A stretch of DNA of 64,000 nucleotides. Source: an uncultured Bacteroidales bacterium. Its GTDB lineage: Bacteria > Bacteroidota > Bacteroidia > Bacteroidales > Paludibacteraceae. The stretch's first letter is position 1. Each line of letters opens with the position of its first letter. Below the pieces are notes generated by a model. The model ran no database searches. It was given only the letters and a program-made list of their open reading frames with translations, and was not told where the DNA came from. This document shows positions 25,888-35,641 of the stretch, one piece after another. The stretch spans positions 124,001 to 188,000 of the forward strand of contig CAKUYO010000001.1 of assembly GCA_934716995.1 (NCBI GenBank). The letters run 5' to 3'. The translations under genes and the position numbers were made by a program.

Positions 25888-28800
25888 TTATGCTTTCTTG
25901 ATGTTGATGTTTACGGCGTAGCCGTCCATATCAAGGGATTGGGGCGATGCAACCTTATCTACCAGCGTAAGCGAGGTGGCGAGAACTTGGGAAGCGATGT
26001 AGTCGCGGCAGTGCTCCACTGCAGCGGCAATCTCGTCGCGGCGCTCTATCTCAATGGCGATACGGTCGGTTATCTCCAAGCCCGATGTCTTGCGCAGGTT
26101 CTGGATACGGTTGATCAGTTCGCGGGCGATACCCTCCTCAATCAAGGCGTCATTGAGTTCGATATCGAGGGCGATGGTGAGGATACCATTGTTGGCAACC
26201 AGCCAACCCGGCATATCCTCGGTAATGATATCCACATCCTCGGCTACAAGGTCAATATCCAGCAGACGGAACGTACCCGCCGCTTCAAACTGCGCCATCT
26301 CGTCCTGCGTCATTCGGGCGATAGCCGCAGCCAGTTCTTTCATCTTGCCACCCACTTTCTTGCCCAATACCTTGAAGTTCGGCTTGATTTTCTTCACGAG
26401 TTTGACTTCGGAGTTCTCGGCGGTGGTGACAACCAGTTCTTTGACATTCACCTCGCTCTTGATCAGGTCCTGCACATGGAGCAGGGCTTGCAGCGTCTCT
26501 TTGTCGGGCGCAGGGATAACGGCTTTCTGCAACGGCTGACGCACGTTCTTCTCGGCACGCTTGCGCAGACTGAGAATCATCGATGTAGCCTGTTGCGCCA
26601 GATACATACTGCGCTCCAAACCTTTGTCAATCAGTGTCTCGTCGGCTTTCGGCCAACTGCTCAGGTGCACGGTCTCGCCTGTCAGGTCGCGATAGAGACG
26701 GTCGGCAAAGAACGGTGCATTGGGTGCCATCAGTTGCGCCACGGTCTTCAGACAGGTGTAGAGCGTGGCGTATGCCGCCTGCTTGTCGGCGTCCATCTCG
26801 CCGCCCCAGAAGCGTTTGCGGTTCAAACGCACGTACCAGTTACTGAGGTCGTCCTGCACGAAGTCGGAGACAGCACGTCCCGCCTTGGTGGGCTCATACG
26901 CATCATAGTTCGTCGTAACCTCCTGAACGAGCGAGTTCAAACGACTCAGAATCCACTTATCGATTTCGGTAAATTGCGCATTGTGCATTGTGCATTGTGC
27001 ATTGTTCCAACCGTCCACATTGGCATAGAGGGCAAAGAAACTGTATGTATTGTAGAGCGTGCCGAAGAACTTGCGGCGCACCTCGTCCACGCCTTCGGGG
27101 TCGAACTTGAGGTTATCCCATGGGCTGGAGTTGGTAAGCATATACCAGCGTACCGGGTCGGCACCGTACTTGTCGAGTGTAGCAAACGGATCCACCGCAT
27201 TGCCCAAGCGTTTCGACATCTTGTTACCGTTCTTATCCAGCACCAAACCGTTGGAAACCACGTTCTTGTATGCCACCTTGTCCTCAATCATCGTATGGAT
27301 GGCATGCAGCGTAAAGAACCAACCACGGGTCTGGTCCACGCCCTCGCAAATAAAGTCCGCCGTGCGCGGAGCGTCTTGGTTCTCAAACGGATAGTGGTTC
27401 TGCGCATACGGCATAGCACCCGAATCGAACCACACATCAATGAGGTCGAGTTCGCGCTTCATCGGCTTGCCACTCGGCGAGCAGAGAATGATATTGTCCA
27501 CATAGGGGCGGTGAAGGTCAATTACCGACGGGTCGTAGTTAGCCTTGGAGTAATCGCCCACCACGTGTTTTGGATACGGGTTTTCTTTCATAAAGCCCGC
27601 TTTGATAGACTTGTCTATCTCCTCGAAGAGTTCCTTGATCGACCCGATACATATCTCTTCCTGTCCGTCCTCGGTGCGCCATATAGGCAGCGGCGTACCC
27701 CAGTAGCGTGAGCGGGAGAGGTTCCAGTCGTTGAGGTTCTCGAGCCACTTGCCGAAACGCCCCGTACCCGTTGATTCGGGCTGCCAGTTGATGGTGTTGT
27801 TGAGACGGATCATCTCCTCGCGCGCCTTGGTGGAACGGATAAACCACGAGTCAAGCGGGTAGTAGAGCACCGGCTTGTCGGTACGCCAGCAGTGGGGATA
27901 GGTATGCACGTGTTTCTCTATGCGGAAGGCTTTGTTCTCGGCTTTCAGCACCATGCAAATACTGATGTCGAGGGTCTCGTCTTTGTCCGTCAGGTTGGGG
28001 TCGTAGGCATTCTTTACGAAGCGTCCCGCCCACGGGCGATATGTATCCACATCGATATGCTTTGCCACAAACGCATCGTCCAGATCCTCAAGCAGGAAGA
28101 ACTTGCCCGTCATATCCACCATCGGGCGTTGCTCGCCTTTCTTGGTGAGGAAGACCATACCCGGGATATTCGCTTTCTTTGCCACAAACGCATCGTCCGC
28201 ACCGAAAGTCGGTGCGATATGCACGATACCCGTACCGTCCTCGGTGGTTACGTAGTCGCCCGCAATGATACGGAAAGCGTCGCCGTCGGGCTTTGCCCAG
28301 GGGATAAGTTGCTCATACTCCATGCCGACGAGGTCGGTTCCTTTGCCGCGCCAGAGTATCTCGGGGGCTTCGCCCAACTCCTTGCCATAAGCAGCCAGAC
28401 GCGCCTCCGCCAGCAGGTAGAGAGCGGGTATCTTGGTATAGGGGTTCTCCCCGCGCACCACCACATAGTCAATCTTCGGTCCCACGCAGAGGGCGGTGTT
28501 GCTCGGCAATGTCCACGGCGTGGTCGTCCATGCGAGGGCATAGAGGGGAGCGCCGTCAGCGTCCCTCAGGTCGTTAAGGACTTTAAGGTCTTTAACGTCC
28601 TTAATCAAAAACTGGGCGGTGCAGGTGGTGTCCTTGACATCACGGTAGCAGCCGGGCTGGTTCAACTCGTGCGACGACAAGCCCGTACCCGCCGCAGGCG
28701 AGTAAGGCTGGATCGTATAGCCCTTGTAGAGGTAGCCGTTCTCGTACAGACGCTTGAGCAGGTACCAAAGGGTCTCGATATACTTGTTGTCATAAGTGAT

Positions 28801-29247
28801 ATACGGGTTCTCCAAATCCACCCAATAGCCCATCTGTTTGGTCAGGTTGGTCCACTCCTTGGTATATTTCATCACCTCGCGGCGGCAAGCGGCGTTGTAC
28901 TCGTCCACACTGATTTTCTTACCTATATCCTCTTTGGTGATACCCAGCATCTTCTCCACGCCGAGTTCCACAGGCAGGCCGTGGGTATCCCACCCCGCCT
29001 TGCGCTGCACCTGATAGCCCTGCATGGTCTTGTAGCGGCAGAAAGTATCCTTGATAGTACGCGCCAACACATGGTGGATACCCGGCATACCGTTTGCCGA
29101 GGGAGGACCCTCGAAGAACAGGAACTGCGGGTGTCCCTCGCGTGTCGTGATACTCTTGTGGAACAGGTCTTCCTTCTCCCAGTCAGCCAGCACCTCGCGG
29201 CTCATTTCCGGCAAATTCAGTTGTTTGTACTCGTTAAATTTCTTCAT
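25888..29247 (-). CDS. ileS: isoleucyl-tRNA synthetase carrying two repeat-derived insertions
   Basis: The 1119-residue class I synthetase charges tRNA-Ile. The HIGH-type signature is PPSANGMPGIHH (48-59), the editing domain contains TTPWTLPSNTALCVGP (about 240), and the KMSKR loop is at 676-680, followed by the anticodon-binding helical region. Two stretches are encoded by simple repeats. Residues about 214-229 (IKDVKDLKVLNDLRD) come from 9-base AAGGACNTT units just before the editing domain. Residues about 748-758 (NAQCTMHNAQ) come from TGCACAA heptamers at the start of the anticodon-binding domain. Both keep frame and sit at domain borders, so the enzyme probably works. The promoter is at 29296-29326. 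Confidence 0.96.
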   Translation of the reverse strand: MKKFNEYKQLNLPEMSREVLADWEKEDLFHKSITTREGHPQFLFFEGPPSANGMPGIHHVLARTIKDTFCRYKTMQGYQVQRKAGWDTHGLPVELGVEKMLGITKEDIGKKISVDEYNAACRREVMKYTKEWTNLTKQMGYWVDLENPYITYDNKYIETLWYLLKRLYENGYLYKGYTIQPYSPAAGTGLSSHELNQPGCYRDVKDTTCTAQFLIKDVKDLKVLNDLRDADGAPLYALAWTTTPWTLPSNTALCVGPKIDYVVVRGENPYTKIPALYLLAEARLAAYGKELGEAPEILWRGKGTDLVGMEYEQLIPWAKPDGDAFRIIAGDYVTTEDGTGIVHIAPTFGADDAFVAKKANIPGMVFLTKKGEQRPMVDMTGKFFLLEDLDDAFVAKHIDVDTYRPWAGRFVKNAYDPNLTDKDETLDISICMVLKAENKAFRIEKHVHTYPHCWRTDKPVLYYPLDSWFIRSTKAREEMIRLNNTINWQPESTGTGRFGKWLENLNDWNLSRSRYWGTPLPIWRTEDGQEEICIGSIKELFEEIDKSIKAGFMKENPYPKHVVGDYSKANYDPSVIDLHRPYVDNIILCSPSGKPMKRELDLIDVWFDSGAMPYAQNHYPFENQDAPRTADFICEGVDQTRGWFFTLHAIHTMIEDKVAYKNVVSNGLVLDKNGNKMSKRLGNAVDPFATLDKYGADPVRWYMLTNSSPWDNLKFDPEGVDEVRRKFFGTLYNTYSFFALYANVDGWNNAQCTMHNAQFTEIDKWILSRLNSLVQEVTTNYDAYEPTKAGRAVSDFVQDDLSNWYVRLNRKRFWGGEMDADKQAAYATLYTCLKTVAQLMAPNAPFFADRLYRDLTGETVHLSSWPKADETLIDKGLERSMYLAQQATSMILSLRKRAEKNVRQPLQKAVIPAPDKETLQALLHVQDLIKSEVNVKELVVTTAENSEVKLVKKIKPNFKVLGKKVGGKMKELAAAIARMTQDEMAQFEAAGTFRLLDIDLVAEDVDIITEDMPGWLVANNGILTIALDIELNDALIEEGIARELINRIQNLRKTSGLEITDRIAIEIERRDEIAAAVEHCRDYIASQVLATSLTLVDKVASPQSLDMDGYAVNINIKKA

Positions 29248-29295
29248 ATAGCAATAGGCTTAATATCTTTGTTTACAGTTTGCACAAATAGCGCA

Positions 29296-29326
29296 CAAAG
29301 TTACAACATTTTTCCGATATACGCAA
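29296..29326 (-). promoter_or_regulatory. Bacteroidota-type promoter of ileS
   Basis: Minus-strand TTG (29326-29324), 20 bases, TAACTTTG (29303-29296), 49 bases before the start codon. Confidence 0.68.
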
Positions 29327-29630
29327 CCCCCCACAAAACAAAGGCAGCAACTTGCCGCCACGGGGCTATGTTCTCCTCAAAAATATACAATTTATGCAAT
29401 TTTTATACCTCCATATACCCATTACGTAGAAAGGACGTAGAAAGGACGTAGAAAGAATTGGCTTTTCTGCATAGGACAAGCCTGTTTTTATGCAGTTTAT
29501 GCGGTATATGTAGTGCATAAAGTGTATAAAAACACCGCATAAAAGATAATGTCGTTGCCGTCTCGTTGCCGTAAATGATATTAGAGGTATAGGAACTGAA
29601 TATTCTGCATAGAAGACGGTTGCCCTGATA
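29327..29630. repeat. intergenic repeat mosaic with two 11-base arrays
   Basis: Three 11-base units ACGTAGAAAGG start at 29424, 29435 and 29446. Two units CGTTGCCGTCT/CGTTGCCGTAA start at 29553 and 29564. The segment GCATAAAGTGTATA and the CGTTGCC pair also occur together at 58405-58454. No gene is seen. Confidence 0.75.
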
Positions 29631-29672
29631 AAAACAAAGGCGGGCTGCCCGAAAGCAGTCCGCCTTTGTTTT
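29631..29672 (-). terminator. rho-independent terminator after the giant secreted protein gene
   Basis: 18-base arms (29631-29648 with 29655-29672, one G-T pair), loop CCGAAA, and a T-rich end on the minus strand just after the stop of the gene that ends at 29690. Confidence 0.85.
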
Positions 29673-29689
29673 AATACGCTACGAAGCGA

Positions 29690-32600
29690 TTATTTCAGCC
29701 CCTCGACACGCTGCCCGAGGGCATTGTAGATGATACCGTTGCGCAAGATATACACTTGCCCGTTGCGGATGAACTTGATTACCAAGTCGGTATCAGCACC
29801 CGTGGTCGGAAGAGCAGAAGGCACTTTGCCGTTGGCTTTGACGGTGAAGTTATCCAAGTTGGTAGCACTACCATATTCGCTACGTCCCAAGATGGTGATG
29901 TTCTGCACACCTGCATTCGGAATGGTAAAATGGTAAGTGTACCATGCTGCAGCAGTTTCCGTCGGTACATTGATACCATTTCCTTCAATCTGCCGTGGAA
30001 TGAAAGCCAGCGTATCCGTGCCGGCGATGATATATACACCCTCGGTCGGTTTGGTGGAACCCAAATGACGATCTACATCCAAGTAGAAATCATACGCTCC
30101 TGCTTCGGGGATATCCATTGCGGGCAATACCAGACGCGTGTATGTGGTTGCCGTTTGATCCTGGAGTTGCACACATTTCGTTTGGTTGCCATCACGGTTG
30201 GAGTCGATAGCAAACAATTTGTTTCCACTACCGGATATATGCTCGTTGATCCAACACGGGTGACTGAAAATGCCTTTATTAAAGCCCTCAAAGTCCTCTG
30301 TCCACGGGAATTTCGTAATTGTGCCACATTCGGTAGCAAAGGACAAAGTTCCTGTATAGATATCGGCAGATATTTCACCGTCTGTGCAGACGGTTACAAT
30401 CGTTACTTTCAGGTCGTTGTACATACTGGATGCATTGAGATTGCGGAGCACGAGCACCGTATCACTGACCATATCGTTGTACAGCGTATTCGTACCTTGC
30501 ATAACGGTTACACGATAACTTGCACCATCGTTCTTTGTATCCCATACAATACGGGCGGTATCCAAACCTACGGCACTGACACGTACATTCTCTACAGGGA
30601 AGCAACTCGGGATCTTGCGGAACGAAGCATCGTCGAAGAAGATCTGCCCTTGGTTAGCCCACGCCTTGAGAATTACGTACTGGCTGCCTGCTGCAGGCAA
30701 AGTGAACGTGTACCGGGTATAAGTGGTTGTCGGCTTGAACGCACCTATCTTTGTTGCGCCGTCCAACGATTGCTTTTCGGCATTGTAGAACACCTCTACA
30801 CTATCGGGATAAGACGGGTTATTGGCAGCCATAATACGCGACCAGATTGCCAATTCGTATGCCCCCGCCTCCGGAATAACCATTTCGGGGAATGCAAACG
30901 AACTGCGATAATAGTAACTTGAAGAACGAGCACCATACATATAGAGGTACTGGCTACCCGAGTGTACACCTGCCGAATTTGCATTGGAAGGAATCATACG
31001 GGTATTAGATGCCCCCTGGCACACTTCCGAAGCCACACACTTAGGCATTGTGTAAACAGTAGAAGATTCATACCGGTATCCCTCTTCTTCCTCGAAGCCG
31101 ACATTGTACGGGAACGTGGTGACAGCCCCTGCGCAGTCGGTCAGCCATTGCAGGTTGGCGGTGAGGGTATCTACGGCCTCGCCTGCGGTGCAACGGGCTA
31201 CGACGCTTACCTCATAGTTGTAGATACGCGATGCGCTCAGTCCGTCCAACACGCAGAAGGTATCGGTTACCTGTTTGGTGATGGTATCGTTGCCGCGGAA
31301 GATAACGGTATAACCGGCATCTGCCAAGCCCGACCAAGCCACGGTAGCACCGGTCGCAGTGCTGAGCGAATCAATCACATGCAAGTCGGTAGCCATGTCG
31401 CAGACAGGTACCTCGCGCACTTTGATGTCATCGATATAAGCCGCTGTACTTGAATACGATGCCGCAAAGCGGAAACCGAAATGCGGGTTCAGCACATCCT
31501 CCGGGCAATCCAAAGTAACTTTGATCTCCTCCCATGTATCACTCGTTTTTGGGGTATAGGAAGCAATAGTTTTCCATGTAGTCTTGTCTGCAGGATCGGT
31601 CAGATAGCCGACTTCCAATTTCTTGCTCGTCTCGTACAACTTGTACCAGAATACCAGTTGCTTGCCGGCAGCATTCTTCATATCGGGAAGCAAAGCATAA
31701 GCCGCAGCGTCGCTACCGGATGTCAGTGCCATTACCATACCATGACTACCCGTGTGGTAAGCCTTCTTAGAACCATACGAAGAGGGGGTATAACTATATG
31801 CCACGAATACCGATGCATTTCCGCCTTGGTTGGCATCCAAGATGTTCCAGCAGAGCGGACCGTCGGAGGTGCTGCTGCCGGTAGGCATATTCTCGAAACC
31901 TTCGTTCCACGGGAAAGCGGTGATAACCTCGCACCCTGTGGTGAAAGACAACTGTCCTTCATATTTCTCGGCAGCCTCCACACCATCGCATACGGCAGCA
32001 ATAGTAACATCGAGCGTATATTTGGTGGCAGGCGTCAGGTTTTCTATCACTACCGACGGAGTGGTTGCCTGCGCATTGAGCAATGTATCTTTGCCGTTCT
32101 TTACCACTACATTCCATGTATTCTCCTCGTATGCTTTTTTCCATGCGAGTTTGGCACTTGTGGTGGCGATGTCGGTAATCTCCGCTGCTTTCACTTTGCG
32201 GCAGTTGGGCATCATGCGCAGTGTAAGGTCGTCCAGATATGTATCACCACTAATCTGATGATCAATATACAGGAGTATATAATTTACGCCCTCCAAGGTC
32301 AGAATCGGGTCGAACTCATAATGCACATAGTCGCTCTTCAGTTTGCCGGTGCCGCCAATACGGGTTGCACCCTCCAAAGAAGCCTGATTGTTGATATAGA
32401 CTACTATAGAGTCGGAACTATTGCCTTCAACCCAGAAACTCAAGCCGATTTCCTGACCTGCGCTGAAGGTCATAGCCGGCAACGCAAACAGCACTTTCGG
32501 TCTGTCGTTGTTTGAGTTAGGTATCGTCAGATACTGGCTGCCCGAATGAGCGCGATACGAACTTTGTTGTATTTGCCATATATATCCCGAACTGCCGCCT

Positions 32601-35269
32601 ACACGTTCGTTAGTCCAACAGATATGGAGGTTCTCGTCCCAATAGGCAGACTCGTCCGGGCTGAACGACTCGTTCTCGTCGTCTGCCTCAAACGAGGTAA
32701 AGAGCAGTGTATCGCCGGGAGCGGCTGCGGTATAGTCTGCCGGTTCGCAGATAGTGGTAAAGATCAGCGTGCCACGCAATGCCTCTACGCTCGGCACCTC
32801 GTCGCATACCGAACGGATCTCTATATCGAATGTGTCGGTAGTGGCGGGTTCCAGTTCTGTCAAGATAAACGACGGTTTGTCTGCCGTTTCGTCGTAGTAA
32901 AGCGACTGGCTGCGGTTGGATGCCACTAATTGCCATTGCGTCTCATGTTTGCCCGGTGTCCAACTGAACGTTGCTTGCCGTGCAGCCACGTCGCCTAATA
33001 CCAACTTGGTCGGAGGCAAGCAGGCAGGCTCCGGAGAAACAAGGATGTTGTCCACCAAAACAGAACCGTAGTTATAAGACTCAATCAGCACGTAATAGTT
33101 GCCGCGGAAGGTCTCCAAACTGAAACGGTAAAATTGGTAATCCGATTCCAAATTCTCTATCTTACCGACACGCGTAGCACCTGTCAAGGTCGGATTTGTA
33201 TTGATATACACAACCAGACTGTCGTTCGCACTATAAGACGACTTGTAACCGGTTTTTGCATACAGGCTTATTTCCGAACCTTCGGGTATCTCCATTTGCG
33301 GAGTTACCAGGACGGAAGATTTGGTATTGCTGGACAAACCGTTCAGATAAGCAGCCATCGCGCCTTTGTAAGCGCTGCCCGACTGTACTTTCCACTTGGT
33401 GGTTGTACTGCCCTTGCCTGCGAAAGTATCCCAGCACGGAACATCCGTAAAACTCTGCTTGTCGCGGTATTGCTCAAAATCCAGCAGGATCGAATCGCGG
33501 ACGGCTGTCAGAAGTGCACACTCGGTGGCAAACGACAAAGTAGTGGTAGCCACTTCCGCTTTGTCACCATTGCCGCAATCGGATTGTATGTGTATTATAT
33601 ATGTATATTCGGTAGAATGGGTCAAGCCGCTGATAGTAAACGACGGAGTGCCACTCACTTGGGTTGTAACCGTATCAGTCTCACCCTGTCGTACATATTT
33701 AACAGCCCATTGGGTCTCGTCTCCGCCTGCCGTCCATGCTATAGTGGCGGAAGTTTGGGTCGTAGCCTCTACGTGTATATCCTTTGCGGGCAAACAAGTG
33801 GGCAGATAATCAACAGAAATATCATCCACATAGCCATTCGATGAGGAATAAGTGGTACCCACGAACTTGATGGCAATATAATTATGCGTAGCAGGTACAT
33901 TATTCAGATAGATTTTGGCTAATGTATAAGATGTCTCTTGTGCCAGTGTATCTACCATAACGAAAGTCTTTGCATCCACGGGGTCGCTCATTACACCCAC
34001 CACAAATTTCGGATACTTGTACGTGTTACCATAACTTGTATAATCCTTCGAGCCGTTTCTGTAATAGAACGAAACCTGCAATTGGTTTGCATTGACTGCC
34101 AACGTAGGCAGAATAGCAATCTGCTCATTGTTGCTACCATAAAAATTCAAGTAGCCTTTACCGCCATGTGCAGATGTACTCCAACCGCCATCATCGGTTT
34201 TGATATACGGATAACCACCGTATTGTACACTATTCCAGCAATACGGCATTACGTCGTTTCCTGCAGGCATAGTCCCCTCAAAATCCTCTGCATATGGAAT
34301 AGATTGCTCCGCACAATCGGTATGGAAGACAACATTCTTCCATACGCCATTTCCCTCTGAGCATACAGAACGCACATATGCTGTATAATCGGAATTAGCA
34401 GAAAGACCGGTAAGGGTAATGGTTGCCGCAGTTATACGTTGTGCCTTGGTTTCGTCTAACGTAGCACCCACAAAATAGTCATAACCGACAGCACCCTCTA
34501 TTGCATCCCAAGAGAGTGTGGCGGAATTGCTTGTTATTGCAGCAGTAGAAATAGCCTTAATATCTCCGCAGGCTTTTTTACTAATCGATATATTATCTAC
34601 AGCAGCAGGTGGTATATTTACACCTCCATCGTTATGCCAACTAAAAACCAAATAGTAGTCACCTGCATTATCAATGCTTACATTAAAAATTTCGCCGCCC
34701 AACCATGTAGATTGTTTGAGAAAACAATATGGATAACTGGCACTATACGGATTAGCGCAAGTTGCACGAATATATCCTGCTTTTTCAATTTCCGTGTTCT
34801 TTGTATTCTTGCCAAAAGAAGCAATGCTCCCCAATTTTCCTGATTCAGCCGAAGCCCCTTCTATGGTTATAGAGGCAGGGGTCAAAACCACTTGCATAAA
34901 ATCGTAAGGAGCAGAAGATGACGAATATCCCGGTTCTCCCTCACACTGCCAATCAAAGGAAATAGTATAGTCTCCTTTTTCAAAGTGAAAAGCACGATAA
35001 GCAAATGATGTTTGATACGCATTCGGATACGTTGCGGAGTATGTATAAGTCGTTCCTCCGTCGTTGCTGATATACAACGCATTGGAACCTCCGTGGTTGG
35101 TAGCAGAGCCTATACACCACTGGTTAACCGTGGCATTGGCGAACTGCCAGGAAGCATTGTCGGCAGCGTCCTCAAAGCCCGTAGTGTATGGCAGCGACGT
35201 AGCCTCCGCCATCACCCCCACAGAGAAGAGAACCGACAACAAGAACAAAAAGAGTTTGTTTTGCCTCAT
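29690..35269 (-). CDS. giant secreted protein of alternating choice-of-anchor-J and fibronectin-III modules
   Basis: The 1859-residue protein has a signal peptide (cleavage near VMAEA, residue 22). Seven cleaved-adhesin/choice-of-anchor-J modules, each starting with a GFED-, DFEG- or GFEE-like strand, alternate with six fibronectin type III modules. The Fn3 modules begin with Cys (CGDIKAIS, CLPAKDIH, CLPPTKLV, CRKVKAAE, CDMATDLH, CFPVENVR), each with a conserved Trp in SATxxW-like strands. The C-terminal 30 residues (KFIRNGQVYILRNGIIYNAL, then GQRVEGLK) form a sorting-type tail of the kind placed on many Bacteroidales secreted proteins. No catalytic domain is visible, so an adhesin or surface-scaffold role is likely. 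It is monocistronic, with a -7 element upstream and a strong terminator downstream. Confidence 0.87.
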   Translation of the reverse strand: MRQNKLFLFLLSVLFSVGVMAEATSLPYTTGFEDAADNASWQFANATVNQWCIGSATNHGGSNALYISNDGGTTYTYSATYPNAYQTSFAYRAFHFEKGDYTISFDWQCEGEPGYSSSSAPYDFMQVVLTPASITIEGASAESGKLGSIASFGKNTKNTEIEKAGYIRATCANPYSASYPYCFLKQSTWLGGEIFNVSIDNAGDYYLVFSWHNDGGVNIPPAAVDNISISKKACGDIKAISTAAITSNSATLSWDAIEGAVGYDYFVGATLDETKAQRITAATITLTGLSANSDYTAYVRSVCSEGNGVWKNVVFHTDCAEQSIPYAEDFEGTMPAGNDVMPYCWNSVQYGGYPYIKTDDGGWSTSAHGGKGYLNFYGSNNEQIAILPTLAVNANQLQVSFYYRNGSKDYTSYGNTYKYPKFVVGVMSDPVDAKTFVMVDTLAQETSYTLAKIYLNNVPATHNYIAIKFVGTTYSSSNGYVDDISVDYLPTCLPAKDIHVEATTQTSATIAWTAGGDETQWAVKYVRQGETDTVTTQVSGTPSFTISGLTHSTEYTYIIHIQSDCGNGDKAEVATTTLSFATECALLTAVRDSILLDFEQYRDKQSFTDVPCWDTFAGKGSTTTKWKVQSGSAYKGAMAAYLNGLSSNTKSSVLVTPQMEIPEGSEISLYAKTGYKSSYSANDSLVVYINTNPTLTGATRVGKIENLESDYQFYRFSLETFRGNYYVLIESYNYGSVLVDNILVSPEPACLPPTKLVLGDVAARQATFSWTPGKHETQWQLVASNRSQSLYYDETADKPSFILTELEPATTDTFDIEIRSVCDEVPSVEALRGTLIFTTICEPADYTAAAPGDTLLFTSFEADDENESFSPDESAYWDENLHICWTNERVGGSSGYIWQIQQSSYRAHSGSQYLTIPNSNNDRPKVLFALPAMTFSAGQEIGLSFWVEGNSSDSIVVYINNQASLEGATRIGGTGKLKSDYVHYEFDPILTLEGVNYILLYIDHQISGDTYLDDLTLRMMPNCRKVKAAEITDIATTSAKLAWKKAYEENTWNVVVKNGKDTLLNAQATTPSVVIENLTPATKYTLDVTIAAVCDGVEAAEKYEGQLSFTTGCEVITAFPWNEGFENMPTGSSTSDGPLCWNILDANQGGNASVFVAYSYTPSSYGSKKAYHTGSHGMVMALTSGSDAAAYALLPDMKNAAGKQLVFWYKLYETSKKLEVGYLTDPADKTTWKTIASYTPKTSDTWEEIKVTLDCPEDVLNPHFGFRFAASYSSTAAYIDDIKVREVPVCDMATDLHVIDSLSTATGATVAWSGLADAGYTVIFRGNDTITKQVTDTFCVLDGLSASRIYNYEVSVVARCTAGEAVDTLTANLQWLTDCAGAVTTFPYNVGFEEEEGYRYESSTVYTMPKCVASEVCQGASNTRMIPSNANSAGVHSGSQYLYMYGARSSSYYYRSSFAFPEMVIPEAGAYELAIWSRIMAANNPSYPDSVEVFYNAEKQSLDGATKIGAFKPTTTYTRYTFTLPAAGSQYVILKAWANQGQIFFDDASFRKIPSCFPVENVRVSAVGLDTARIVWDTKNDGASYRVTVMQGTNTLYNDMVSDTVLVLRNLNASSMYNDLKVTIVTVCTDGEISADIYTGTLSFATECGTITKFPWTEDFEGFNKGIFSHPCWINEHISGSGNKLFAIDSNRDGNQTKCVQLQDQTATTYTRLVLPAMDIPEAGAYDFYLDVDRHLGSTKPTEGVYIIAGTDTLAFIPRQIEGNGINVPTETAAAWYTYHFTIPNAGVQNITILGRSEYGSATNLDNFTVKANGKVPSALPTTGADTDLVIKFIRNGQVYILRNGIIYNALGQRVEGLK

Positions 35270-35314
35270 AAGAATAGAATTTTTAGTTAGTAAATATATT
35301 TGTTTATTTTATTA

Positions 35315-35322
35315 CAAAGATA
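35315..35322 (-). promoter_or_regulatory. -7 element (TATCTTTG) before the giant secreted protein gene
   Basis: TATCTTTG on the minus strand 46 bases before the ATG. A TTG at the usual distance is absent, so the promoter is incomplete. The stretch 35323-35570 is AT-rich, with no credible gene or repeat. Confidence 0.45.
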
Positions 35323-35571
35323 AAACAGACCGATTTTCTGCATATAGAAACAAGGTTATGCAAAAAGAGTTAAAATCAACGGTATTTGGCCTTTTGATAA
35401 AACAAGGGCAAAATTACTGCAAAATTCCCATTTATGCAACACTTATGTATAAATATGCGCCCAAAAGTCATTTTTCCCACCATTTCGCTTACTTTTTGTG
35501 CATAATCTGCATAACTATAACGATTCAACGGCTTTTCTATCTTTCTATTTTTCTCTCTTTCCATACCCCGG

Positions 35572-35602
35572 TTGCGTATATCGCAAAAAAGCAGTAACTT
35601 TG
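35572..35602 (+). promoter_or_regulatory. Bacteroidota-type promoter for the glycosyltransferase gene
   Basis: TTG (35572-35574), 20 bases, TAACTTTG (35595-35602), 39 bases before the start codon. Confidence 0.68.
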
Positions 35603-35641
35603 CAGGCAAATAAAAAAACATACGCCTAAAAAGTATACACA

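Noticed and set aside
25837..27711. 624-codon open frame on the plus strand opposite ileS
   Set aside because: Antisense shadow of ileS; contains translated TGCACAA repeats (CALCIV) but no family signature.
28280..28626. Frameshift in ileS near the KDVKDLKVLNDL segment
   Set aside because: The frame is continuous on both sides and the segment is a multiple of three, so it is an in-frame insertion and not an error.
35323..35570. Possible small RNA or gene in the AT-rich spacer before the glycosyltransferase
   Set aside because: No stable hairpin, promoter pair or conserved frame could be seen apart from the promoter of the next gene.
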